A DNA stretch of 64,000 nt from Paralithodes platypus (taxonomy: Eukaryota; Arthropoda; Malacostraca; Decapoda; Lithodidae), in contig CM064569.1 of the NCBI GenBank assembly GCA_032716605.1, positions 14,220,538 through 14,284,537 on the forward strand, in the 5' to 3' direction. The notes below the pieces were generated by a model, which made no database searches, was not told the origin of the DNA, and was given only the letters and a program-made list of their open reading frames with translations. The position numbers were made by a program, and so were the translations under genes. Numbering within the stretch: position 1 is the first letter of the stretch; every line of letters begins with the position of its first letter. Positions 23,151 to 32,257 of this stretch are shown piece after piece.

Positions 23151-23377
23151 CCCCAAGCCTATGTTGCCTTTCTAACATAGATTGTAGAATAAGTAAGACA
23201 AATGATAGAACATGCGTAAGACATACTAGAAAATGAAAGATCAGTATTGTATAGGCTATACGTACAAACTAAGTAAACGAAGAGGCTAACACATAAAGTA
23301 CCGGAAATGAAGCCTATAGAGATAATTAAATGCAGAAACAAAATAAGGAGAGATTTACATATATTTACATAGCTTTA

Positions 23378-23455
23378 CGTAGCTGTACATAGATACACTG
23401 ACCACACAGACCTTACGATCCCAGCGAGGTGGTCAGGACTTAATTCTAGGTAAAG
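23378..23455 (+). repeat. Family K fragment
   Basis: GATACACTGACCACACAGAC and CTTACGATCCCAGCGAGGTG resemble 63.81-63.86 kb. Followed by a short GA run and an 11-base G run at 23567. Confidence 0.5.
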
Positions 23456-23833
23456 ATAGCTAACCCGTGAGTAAGGGAAAGTGGAAGGAAAAGAGAGAGA
23501 GAGAGAGTGAGCGTGTGAGTTGGTGAGAGAGAATATATCACAGAAGAGAAGATGCGAGGAGGAGGAGGGGGGGGGGGGGGTAGATCAGAAGAAGGTATGC
23601 ACAGGGTAGAAAAACAGGCCACTGAATCGTTTGTGGGTTGGCACGAGGTTGTGTGTGCGGGTCAAATTTAGTCTTTGTATGGGCAGCGTGTCTGAGAATG
23701 TGTCTGGGTATGTGGAACAAATTCTTCAGCGATGTTCCAGTTAATAAGAAAATATACTGTAGATAGAAATATTACTCATGCAAAATAGTTGGTTATATTA
23801 GTAAATGTATTGTTAAAATGTATGATAGTTAAG

Positions 23834-24056
23834 GTACAGTTGGCCACATAAGTTCTGTTCCTCGTTGTGCTCTTATGTATGAAAGTAAAATAGTATGAAT
23901 GAATTGTGAGTGTGGTTTCTTTTAATTATCAGTTGACTTATCAGATGAGTTAACCACTGCATAAGAAACTACACCCGTAATTCAATCATGGGCATTTAAT
24001 TACTACCGTATGCATAAGATGACGGAGAGGAACGGAATATATGTGGCCAACTGTAC
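23834..24056. mobile_element. Family F foldback element, copy 4
   Basis: Best-preserved copy: GTACAGTTGGCCACATA at the left and TATGTGGCCAACTGTAC at the right are exact complements. Arms contain TGTGCTCTTATGTATGAAAG and a matching right side. It abuts family E. Confidence 0.75.
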
Positions 24057-24060
24057 AATA

Positions 24061-24585
24061 GCGGTCATTAATTCTGATACATTTTGAAGCCACGAAATAA
24101 TTAAGGGGGGTCATCTCGTTTTGTTCTCACTTTCTCACTCTCTCTCTCTCTCTCTCTGGGTTGTATCCATTCGGCCCCATTCAGCCTACTGTTTTAAGAC
24201 GTTTACCCCCATCCAGGTGTCAATATTTACCTGGCAATCGGTAGCAAGCCAGCATCTATTATATATATATTACAGCAAGCTAAATTTGTACATTTTTCGA
24301 TAGAAAAATGTCTCCGGCTAAGCTGAATTTCTCAATACAATGCTGGCTCGCTATCGCTCGCCAGGAAGAAATCGACACCTAAATGGGGATAAACGTCTTC
24401 AAACAGTTGGCTGAATGGGGCCGAATGAATACAAGCCAGAGAAATAGAGAAAAGGAGAGAAAGAGAAGAAAACAGATGGGCCCCCTTAAAGGAATATTCG
24501 AAATACTCAAGTAAAGAATGAATAGGAAGCTTCACTTCAACCCGAAACAGCTTCGAAGAAACATGGATCAGCAATTAATGACCGC
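24061..24585. mobile_element. Family E foldback element, copy 1, split by family A
   Basis: Ends AGCGGTCATTAAT and ATTAATGACCGCG are complements. GATACATTTTGAAGC at the left pairs with GCTTCGAAGAAACATGGATC at the right. Family A copy 4 occupies 24101-24489 between the halves. Confidence 0.7.
24101..24489. mobile_element. Family A foldback element, copy 4
   Basis: TTAA at 24101-24104 and 24486-24489. TTAAGGGGGGTCATCTCG opens and GATGGGCCCCCTTAA closes it. Arms and core as in the other copies. Inserted in family E, which shows that TTAA is the duplicated target. Confidence 0.87.
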
Positions 24586-24588
24586 GGC

Positions 24589-24723
24589 TGTACAGTTTGA
24601 TGCTATGTTTATTAATCTATCTGTTGTCGTTATTTGTTATGGTTACTGGTACTTTGATGTACAGTTTGATGCTATGTTTATTAATCTATCTGTTGTCGTG
24701 ATTTGTTATGGTTACTGGTACTT
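24589..24723. repeat. Tandem duplication, 2 x about 67 bp
   Basis: Two copies of TGTACAGTTTGATGCTATGT through TATGGTTACTGGTACTT with one difference. The 145-aa frame over it has no recognisable domain and repeats the same residues twice. Confidence 0.9.
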
Positions 24724-25235
24724 AATTTTACCGATTTTGCGCGCTAATTGGAACACTGCGTACGAATTTAGCAGTTTACCCTATCCTTTCCCATTGTACT
24801 ATAATGGCTCAGATAGTAGTACAATTGCAAAGGAAGTTAAACGATATAATATACTAAATAACAATACTTCAGCAAATACTATTATTGTTTTACTAAGTTT
24901 CTGTTTATTATGCGTACACAAATATTGCTGTGTAAGCAGAATATTTTCATCTTAAAGAACAAGTTGATTTTCTAACTGCTTGTATGCGAATAATGGCTTT
25001 ATTTAATATTAGAGGACATCACACCACAGTTGGTGTTGTCATGCTACCAATATCTTGAGGCTAGTTTGACGTTGAGAATATTGTTATCGTTTTGTTTACT
25101 AAGTTTGGCAGACATTTCAGCCAAGTTCTCGAGTTTCTATAATTAATGTGTAAACTAGACTGAACACAGATTAACTTAGGTGACAAAAGTAATATAAAAG
25201 CGTCTCTCATACACTGCCAGATCAGTTTTGCGGTA
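24724..25235. other. AT-rich stretch, nothing recognised
   Basis: No gene or repeat family seen. A poly-A of 18 follows at 25237-25254. Confidence 0.35.
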
Positions 25236-25443
25236 CAAAAAAAAAAAAAAAAAATGTAGAAAAAGCGTCTTACGATCCTGCCGATTTATGTTATTAGTCC
25301 TTTCAGTATCCAAAGACGCATTTCTTCCTTTTATTAATGGCTATCATTGTGATTATATTTGTATATGTGAGTGAGGGAGATAAAAGGCAGAACTGCTTGT
25401 AGCGAGTGCCTCCCCCATAGTTGAAAGAGTGACAGGGCCAAAA

Positions 25444-25602
25444 TCAAGGGACGTTCGAGCCAAAATGCCTTGACACACGCAGTTTAAAGCAATTTAAATC
25501 ATAGGAAAAGGGAAAGACTGATTCTGGGAGAGAGTTCCAAAGGTCAGCCATATTTATTCCTGCAGGATCTGTAATGTGACCTATCCTTGTTTAATGTTGT
25601 GG
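25444..25602 (-). pseudogene. LINE-5: C-terminal end of a jockey-like reverse transcriptase
   Basis: The minus-strand frame reads ADLWNSLPESVFPFSYDLNC then FKLRVSRHFGSNVP and a stop at 25444-25446. The block W-N-S-L-P followed by S-Y-x-L and F-K-x-R-V-x-R-H is the typical end of arthropod jockey-type ORF2. Upstream it runs into a stop near 25600, so the rest is lost. The 3' untranslated part probably extends toward 25260. Confidence 0.65.
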
Positions 25603-25754
25603 ACTAGTGACCTCATATATTGACCCCGTATTATATATGTGGCTCTTCACTCCAGATAATGACCTATACTACACTATGCAGATTACGGGGCCGTATTTAC
25701 TTATTGGGTGTCTCCTTTACCAGAAATAGTGTGAAGTGTATCACAAAGAACAAT

Positions 25755-25875
25755 ATATATATATATATATATAAATATATATATATATACCGGGTATATA
25801 CTGTATATATTATATATATACACATACATAATGTGTGTGTGTGTGTGTGTGTACTGTACAGTATATACGATACCG
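25755..25875. repeat. TA and TG microsatellites
   Basis: TA runs with ATACCGGGTATATACTGTA, then (TG)n at 25831-25852 and a TACCGGTA palindrome. Confidence 0.9.
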
Positions 25876-26011
25876 GTACCATGTTAAAACATTAATTGTG
25901 TTTATTTCATGCACTGTCTCTATAATACTCATGTTATTGACAAATTAATTATATATATAAATAATTAAGAATGTTCTGTATACCGGTATATTAGTGTTAT
26001 TAGTTAATGTT

Positions 26012-26059
26012 GTATCCTAATCGCTCTCTCTCTCTCTCTCTCTATTATTCCAGGTGAGT
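26012..26059 (+). promoter_or_regulatory. Candidate splice acceptor / recursive-splicing ratchet point
   Basis: TCCTAAT (branch-point-like CTAAT) is followed by about 20 bases of TC, then TATTATTCCAG and immediately GTGAGT at 26054. A polypyrimidine-CAG acceptor fused to a donor is the layout of ratchet points that split long introns in insects. The TC run may instead be a chance microsatellite. If the adjoining exon is real, this is simply its acceptor. Confidence 0.35.
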
Positions 26060-26122
26060 ATTGTAATTATGTGAAGCTACCGCGAGGCGATGGTGGGAAG
26101 CCAGTCAGTCACTATTATTACC
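26054..26122 (+). CDS. Candidate 69-bp internal exon, unidentified protein
   Basis: After the CAG acceptor, 69 bases stay open in one of three plus frames and read EYCNYVKLPRGDGGKPVSHY then YY, with split codons at both edges. A good donor, GTGAGTAAC, follows at 26123. The block is clearly richer in G and C than its flanks and is not repeated elsewhere in the window. The length is a multiple of three. I do not recognise the protein. Chance cannot be excluded for so short a frame, and no neighbouring exon of the same gene was identified. Confidence 0.3.
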
Positions 26123-26264
26123 GTGAGTAACAGTTAATTGAAATAACATAAATATATATTTAAGAGGCTAGGAATCCTTCTCCCTTTCAAAAATTGTCCT
26201 ACTCAACGAGACAAAGAAAGTGTTACTATGTATACCGTCACCGCGTGTGACTAGATTATCTATA

Positions 26265-26386
26265 GAAATATTATATACCATAGTAATATATTATAAATAT
26301 TATATACCATAGTAATATATTATAAATATTATATACCATAGTAATATATTATAAATATTATATACCATAGTAATATATTATAAATC
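26265..26386. repeat. Tandem repeat, about 4 x 29 bp
   Basis: Units of AAATATTATATACCATAGTA with ATATATTAT, nearly identical. Confidence 0.92.
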
Positions 26387-26885
26387 CTTTAACTTAAATG
26401 GTATCCGTATTTGTTTGTACTGTATATGTTTGTTATTTATTATATTTATTAGCCTGACCATGATGACTGTCGAGATTGACAATATACCATCGCAGCAGTT
26501 ATTACGCATTTAACCACATCTTATCTGACCCTTCCCAACACCACTTTGTATTTTTGTCTATTCCGATCTTTGTGTATGACAATAACTCATTTACGCCGTT
26601 ATAATAGTGGGAACTTTTATCCCATTGACTGCGCAGTTCTCAATCGTACGTCTGGCACCACCGCGTTTAGTCTCCATCGTACGTCTGGCACCACCGCGTT
26701 TGTTTACATCCCTCCTTGGGCGCTACAAATTGCCATATCTACCTCGCACCGCAAATCTAATAAGGAAGTCTGTGCTACGGAAATTTGGAAGTTATCACAT
26801 TAACTTTTCATTTTACTCTGGCTAAATAGACTTAACTCACTGAACTCAAGACACTAGAAACTCGGAGACAGGCAAACTTAGTCTT
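26387..26885. other. No gene recognised; short duplication inside
   Basis: A duplicated block ATCGTACGTCTGGCACCACC with GCGTTT lies at 26641-26701. The overlapping 85-aa and 72-aa frames only repeat it. Confidence 0.45.
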
Positions 26886-27102
26886 TAACCCCTTCTGGTA
26901 CAGAAGGACGTCTTTTTACTTTTATTCTTGCAACTATTAGAGGATTTTCTTTAGTTACAAAAAGGCTTACATTAATTAACAAGCTTCGAACTATCTCACT
27001 TATCTCTTCTTACTACCATAGATTATTTTTAAACTGCACAACATCGTCTAATTATAGCTAGAATATAATTAACAAGACGTCGCCGCTACAGAAGGGGTTA
27101 AT
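26886..27102. mobile_element. Family C foldback element, copy 1
   Basis: The left end is TAACCCCTTCTGGTACAG and the right end CTACAGAAGGGGTTAA. Inner pairs GACGTCTTTTTACTTTTATT and TAATTAACAAGACGTCGCC. Contains AAACTGCACAACATCGTC. The class resembles piggyBac (TTAA plus CCC start), which I infer from the ends only. Confidence 0.75.
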
Positions 27103-27376
27103 GCCAGTCTAGATAAGGTTCGCCAAACTTTGACAGCCCGAGTTGGCTGACAGGATTCAACCTCTTCGATCAGATGACTGTCAGGTGATAATATTAAGTT
27201 TAAGGGGGTGGTAGTCGCTTCTCCCTCATGTTTAGCATATTAGTTTTGATATTTTAAGACGTTCGTTCTATTAGTTTGAAGATTTTGAGACCTTAAGCCC
27301 CGTTTCTTTGTCAATATTAAGACCTTTCGTGCCATTTTGGTGTCGATATTTTCCTGGCGAGCGCTAGTGAGCCTGT

Positions 27377-28304
27377 ATTATTATTATTATTATTATTATA
27401 GAAGCTGTCTAAGCCTCCCAACAGGGTGCAGATACACCTATAAAAGATGAATCCCCACAAAATACCCGTAAGCACTGGAGAGAGACTAAGACAACTAAGA
27501 AAAAGGAAAAGGGCTACAGTAGTTAGAGCCCAGAAGAAAAGATCAGTTTGTCAATTAAAACACCATTCTAAAAAGAATAAAAGCAAATCATGATTAAAAC
27601 AAAAATTTACTGCTGTAATAAAACATTAACTCTGGACTTAAAAGCTGAGATATGGGTTGACTGTACAACCTCGTTTGGCAAATGATTCCAAAAGGGAATC
27701 ATTGAAGGAATAAAACACCGAGAAAACTGAGATGTAGAAACATTAATTGGAGTCATGGCAAGGTCATTAAGACTCCTCGTAAATCTTGTTGCGCGAATTG
27801 GAATAAAAGGTTCTGGTAAAACACTATGCAATGGATGCTGAGTATTGTTAAATTTTTTAAATAAAAGACTAAGGGCACCAACCCGACGCCGATGATGAAG
27901 ATCAAGAGATAGAGCAGGGAGAATAAATTTAATAGAATTAAGAGCTTTATCAAGCAATTTCAAATGACAGTCAGCAGCCGAGTTCCAAACAGGAGAGCAA
28001 TACTCAAAATGAGGCAAAATAAAAGCATAAAAAGATTTTATGACTGTGGTTTCACAAGCAAATGTTTTATAACACTTGCGAAGTAAACCAATCTTTTGAG
28101 CAATAGTAGAAGACAAGGAACGAATATGCTTCTCAAATGTCAACTTAGGATCGAGAGTCACTCCAAGCAAACGCAAACCTGACACATCCTCAATTTGTTC
28201 ACCATAAACATGCAAACAAGGATGAGGAGGAGCCAAAGTATGTGATCTACTGATTATCATGGAGTGAGTTTTCTTAGCATTAAGCTTCATACCCCAATTT
28301 AGAA
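27377..28304 (-). pseudogene. LINE-4: 3' half of a jockey/CR1-type reverse transcriptase
   Basis: A single uninterrupted minus-strand frame of 227 codons ends at 27607. It reads LNAKKTHSMIISRS, DVSGLRLLGVTLDPKLTFEK, FILPHFEYCSPVWNSAA, LDKALNSIKFI, LHHRRRVGALSLLFKK and IPFWNHLPNEVV. These are the thumb and C-terminal blocks after the catalytic site; the catalytic FADD part is lost by 5' truncation. The tail is (TAA)n at 27377-27400. The frame is still clean, so this is a younger insertion than LINE-1 or LINE-2. It cannot be active. Confidence 0.87.
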
Positions 28305-28362
28305 TAAACCTGCCTTCGGCCTGGACATTTAGAATAAACCTGCCTTCGGCCTGGACATTTTT
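28303..28362. repeat. Tandem duplication, 2 x 30 bp
   Basis: TTTAGAATAAACCTGCCTTC with GGCCTGGACA appears twice at the LINE-4 5' junction. Confidence 0.9.
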
Positions 28363-28544
28363 CTACCGCAACACAAGGTAATCGAAAAATTTACACATTT
28401 ATCTTGAAATAAGGGGGTAGAGGGGGTGTTTTTTTAAAGCTTGGTGGATGTCTAACAAGGGAATTAAAACATAAATAAATATATAAATACATTGACCAAA
28501 AACCAAGCACTACCCACTTAATCACACCTATACCGTTGCCGTCC

Positions 28545-28727
28545 TTTTAACTTTATTCTGGCTACAATTAGGCGAGTTTATTCATCTTAAAGGGGCCTCC
28601 AGTACTTAACAGGCTTCGAACTTTCTCATTCAACTCTTTTTAATACTCCAGATCCTTCTTAAATTGCACAATATCGTCAAAATATAGCTAGAAAAAAATC
28701 AAAAGACGTCGCCGGTACAGAAGGGGT
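28545..28727. mobile_element. Family C foldback element, copy 2
   Basis: GCCGTCCTTTTAACTTTATT at the left, GACGTCGCCGGTACAGAAGG at the right. The left terminal 15 bases are lost. Contains ACAATATCGTCAAAATATAG. Confidence 0.7.
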
Positions 28728-29027
28728 TCAGGACCTCTAGTAATCAAAAGTTCAAAGACTATGTTAGTTAACTCTCTGACATATCCATCCTAAATTCAAC
28801 AAAATCCTCTGAAAGCAGCTAAACTTAAACAAATTTTGAAGTCATCTGGTGAAAACTGATAATGGATTTCATAGTAATTATCTGTACCATATGTTACTAA
28901 TTCACAATACACTATGTTGTATTTCGGTCACTATATTATGCGAGCATCTTAGACATCAATCATATTATATAAGACTCATATACAGTATACGACTCCGGAG
29001 TGTACATCAACTTCAAGAATTATTAAC

Positions 29028-29168
29028 ATGTCATTGTAATGGTTTAGATGCTTATGTTCTGGGTGTGGTGTCCCGAGTTCGAATCCCGGGAGGACCATAT
29101 GCTTTCATTAGTTTATTCAAGTGCATTGGGGCTTGTAGTTGATGATTAATGTTAAGAACGGGGTGTTA
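29028..29168 (+). mobile_element. SINE-A copy 3 (tRNA-derived)
   Basis: ATTGTAATGGTTTAGATGCT, GTGTCCCGAGTTCGAATCCC, GGACCATATGCTTTCATTAG and TTAAGAACGGGGTGTTACTT. Head slightly truncated. The 97-aa frame across it is not a gene. Confidence 0.78.
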
Positions 29169-29298
29169 CTTAATTCATGGAAAAGTTAACATAATGTATG
29201 TATATGCTCACGGTTGTACCTAATAATAACTTCAATAAAGTAAGTATGAGCGTGAGTATGATGACCTCTTGAGATGGCTGTGGAAAATAGTGTGGTTC
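29150..29298 (+). repeat. Duplicated segment, copy 1
   Basis: Over 90 percent identical by eye to 32109-32257, beginning inside the SINE end and running through GAAAAGTTAACATAATGTAT and CTCTTGAGATGGCTGTGG up to the first base of family B. Confidence 0.85.
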
Positions 29299-29676
29299 TT
29301 AAGGGGGTAGTACTCGCTTTTTCTGGTCCCCCTTCTCCCTCATGTTTATCATACTAGTTTTAAGATTTTAAGACGTTCCTTACATTAGTTTGGCGATTTT
29401 GAGACCTTTTGCCCTATTTCTTTGTCAATATTAAGACCTTTCGTGCTCTTTAGGTGTCGATTTTTTCCTGGCGAGCGAAAGCGAGCCTTTATATTTAGAA
29501 GGAACCGGCCTTAGGCCGGACCATTTTTCTACCGAAAAATGTACAAATTTATCTTGAAAGGGAGTCTAGGGGGTGTTTTTCTAAGCTTAATGGAGGTGTA
29601 GCGAGGAAACTAAAAACAATACGTATATATACTGTATATATATATATAGCCCAAAAACCGCGAACTACCCCCTTAA
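29299..29676 (+). mobile_element. Family B element, complete copy
   Basis: TTAA at both ends. Starts TTAAGGGGGTAGTACTCGC and ends GCGAACTACCCCCTTAA. Core CCGGCCTTAGGCCGG and TTTTTCTACCGAAAAATG. This is the empty-site counterpart of the 32.3-kb copy. Confidence 0.87.
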
Positions 29677-29837
29677 GCAGCAAGATAGTGAACGATACGG
29701 TAGTGTTATCTCTTATCGTACGCTGACCTGGTAGGGATAACGTTCATCCTTAACCAATATCAAACCCATCATGATAAATTAGTGTGATATATGGAGAAAG
29801 GGGGCAATAATTCCATATAATAGCTACGTCAAACAAT

Positions 29838-29990
29838 TCATATTATTTTTATTAATCTCACCACCACACCCCCAATGAAATTAATTAAAGTATATATGAT
29901 CCACCGGGATTCGAACCCGGGTTATCACACACATATTTTTGCCACCTTAACCATTACATTAGGAACACATACGGACTGTTAACGGAAAAT
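29838..29990 (-). mobile_element. SINE-A-like divergent copy
   Basis: Reverse strand B box GGGTTCGAATCCCGGTGG, TAATGGTTAAGGTGG as A-box region, and CCCAATGAAATTAATTAAAG in the body. Related to SINE-A but with a different end. Confidence 0.55.
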
Positions 29991-30438
29991 TATAATCATA
30001 GTTTAGAAGCAAGGTTTTCAGGGCACTATTGATTTTGACCGCACCCACTGCCTCGATGTGCGTTGTTGTTGTTACCGGTGCATTCTTCCCCACGTTAGTA
30101 TATTACTAAGAGTTATCAAGAATTACCAAGAGTTACCAAGAATTACCAAGAATGTGTCAAATACAGTGTCAATGTAACTCACTGGGTTTATGAGCGATGT
30201 TAATGTTAGATACTTCGCCACAGCCTGTTCAGGATATTTAGGAAAGAAATCCAACTTATTGGCAGTATTTTTATAATTCTCTAATATATAATACGTCTTC
30301 AGGTCTTCGCCTGACTAATCTAAGCCATATCAATATTTAGTCATCCATACAGATTGGTAGAATACCAGCACATACAGTACACATATAGATATATGATCAT
30401 ACTAACATCACATCTTACATACATAGACAGGTTACTAG
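29991..30438. other. No gene recognised
   Basis: Short tandem copies of AGAATTACCAAGAGTTACCA at 30113-30152. Otherwise unremarkable. Confidence 0.35.
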
Positions 30439-30498
<60 letters not shown>

Positions 30499-30510
30499 CC
30501 TATATATACC

Positions 30511-30578
<68 letters not shown>

Positions 30579-30586
30579 GGTATATA
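30439..30586. repeat. (TA)n array
   Basis: TA with two interruptions (CACCC and CCG) and a terminal CGG. Confidence 0.95.
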
Positions 30587-31047
30587 TAGGGTGTCCCAGG
30601 AGGAAAGGGCATAACTTTGGGAAATTATAAAAAGGTATTCTAAGCCTAAAATGTTCTATAACAAAAAGTCCAAATCTCAACCATTAAAACGATATTGAAG
30701 GTTTTATGTAGTTCACTCCCACGCATCACTGTAATGGACTCTTCCATGTCAGATAGTTTCCAACTGGTCCAAAGTGAGCTAATATATCTATAATCATTTT
30801 GCAACTTACATAATTATAATATATTTACAATAACATGGTAAAATAATTGCAGTAAGATGGAGGTGTGGCAAGTACTAGGATAGCTAGGGCACCCTTATGG
30901 GGAAATACTTAAGAAAATGCCATTTTCAACATGCAATATCTCTTTACTGGTTGAGATTTGGAATATTTCTAATATAACATTTTAGGCTTAGATTATTTTG
31001 TTTATCATTTCCCAAAGTTATGCCCTTTCCTCCTGGGACACCCTGTA
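30587..31047. mobile_element. Tc1/mariner-like MITE with 37-bp inverted ends
   Basis: GGGTGTCCCAGGAGGAAAGG with GCATAACTTTGGGAAAT at the left is matched by its complement ending at 31043-31045. Inner blocks also pair: CTAAGCCTAAAATGTT with AACATTTTAGGCTTAGA. Flanked by TA inside TA arrays. About 460 bp without a transposase. The GGGTGTCCC start plus TA is typical of mariner-type ends. Confidence 0.75.
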
Positions 31048-31072
31048 TATATATATATATATATATATATAT

Positions 31073-31221
31073 GTTTCTAGTCTCTCACTGGGGATCGAAC
31101 CATCGACCATCAGGATGATAGCCGACGCTTTAATCAATTACACCACGGCAGTCTTATTGATTAAAGCGTCGGCTATCATCCTGATGGTCGATGGTTCGAT
31201 TCCCACTGAGAGACTAGAAAC
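31073..31221. repeat. Hairpin made of two inverted tRNA-like units
   Basis: Arms 31073-31138 and 31156-31221 are complements over 66 bases with about two mismatches and a 17-base loop. On the plus strand the right arm reads ATTAAAGCGTCGGCTATCAT, then GGTTCGATTCCC (B box). The loop plus left arm complement adds GTGGTGTAATTGATTAA (A box). So a tRNA-like sequence has been duplicated head to head. Flanked by TA arrays. Confidence 0.8.
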
Positions 31222-31255
31222 ATTTAGTGGCTCACGTGTATTTGTGATATATTCT

Positions 31256-31286
<31 letters not shown>

Positions 31287-31329
31287 CTCACGACCACATG
31301 CACACTCACATATTTAGGCCTATATATTG

Positions 31330-31879
31330 TACATAGGAAAACCTTCCCCCACTCCCCCAGGTTCGTTCCCGTGAGACCCAGCTCCCCCTACAGTCCCACC
31401 CTACCACCACCACCCTCACCCTCACCCTCACCACCAGCCTACCTACCACCTCACTATTCGTTATGCATGGGTACTACCACCTCTTGGGAATGTATGGAAA
31501 GGTTAGGGTAGGACTGAGAACCCACTGTTGTCCATATAAAAAGGCGTAGATGCTCCACAAGTTTAGTGGAAAGGTTAAAACATGGGAGTAAAAGAAATGG
31601 ATTTTGATTGATTGAAAACAAAACCAGGGATTCATGTGTGTGTGCGTTTTCTTTCAATAGTGTCTCACGTTTCTTTTGTGCTTGTGTGAATGTACACCTA
31701 AATAATGTGTGCTTTCTGTTAATACCTCACGTATATATTGTACGTGTGGACAAATTAATGTGTGAAAGAACTACTAAAGGTGCAGGTGTGAGATTAAATA
31801 AAATATATCCCTGTTCCTGTGTGTGGTGATGTAACGATTGGTGTTATTGACTGTCATTCTACCTGTGTTCCATCCATAG
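31330..31879. other. No gene recognised
   Basis: C-rich CCCTCACC repeats at 31345-31440 and then ordinary sequence. Short frames here have no recognisable domain. Confidence 0.35.
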
Positions 31880-31995
31880 TTGGGGCAGTTCTTTGTATTA
31901 CAGTACAGTTATTATGCACGAATGTTGCTAAATAATCTATGTAGGCCTCAGCTTCAAGAATTATGTGCAGTAGTCTTGTTATCCTTGCCTGCAAA

Positions 31996-32104
31996 GAAAG
32001 TACGGTGTGAGCCAAACCTCGGTAGCTACGTATCTATGAGTTCGGAGAGCGCGGAGTTCATTGACTCTGGTGTTGGTAGTGGCGGTGGTGGGGTGGCGGT
32101 GTAA
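31996..32104 (+). CDS. Candidate terminal exon, unidentified protein
   Basis: After CCTTGCCTGCAAAG the frame reads KVRCEPNLGSYVSMSSESAE then FIDSGVGSGGGGVAV and a TAA at 32102-32104. The sequence is more GC-rich than its flanks, varied in residues, and not shared with any repeat here. The frame is open upstream to 31880, so the true start is unclear, and the acceptor is weak. The Gly-rich end comes from GGT triplets and could be low complexity. I do not recognise the protein. Confidence 0.2.
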
Positions 32105-32108
32105 AAGA

Positions 32109-32257
32109 TGTTAAGAATAGGGTGTTACTTAATTCATGGAAAAGTTAACATAATGTATGTATATGCTCAAGACTGTACCTAGTAATAACTTCAATAAAGT
32201 CAATATGAACGTGAGTATGATGAACTCTTGAGATGGCTGTGGAAAATAGTGTGGTTC
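32109..32257 (+). repeat. Duplicated segment, copy 2
   Basis: Matches 29150-29298. Begins at GTTAAGAATAGGGTGTTACT, the last part of SINE-A, without the SINE head. Confidence 0.85.

Larger units (their letters stand above)
27200..28521 (+). mobile_element. Family B element, split by LINE-4
   Basis: TTAA at 27200-27203 and 28518-28521. The left half goes to GCGAGCGCTAGTGAGCC at about 27373. The right half resumes at about 28305 with CCTTCGGCCTGGAC, TTATCTTGAAATAAGGG and AGCTTGGTGGATGTC, and ends CAAGCACTACCCACTTAA. Confidence 0.82.

Noticed and set aside
24518..24955. 145-aa open frame as a membrane protein gene
   Set aside because: Its first part lies in family E, its middle is a 67-bp tandem duplication, and the rest is AT-rich hydrophobic sequence expected by chance.
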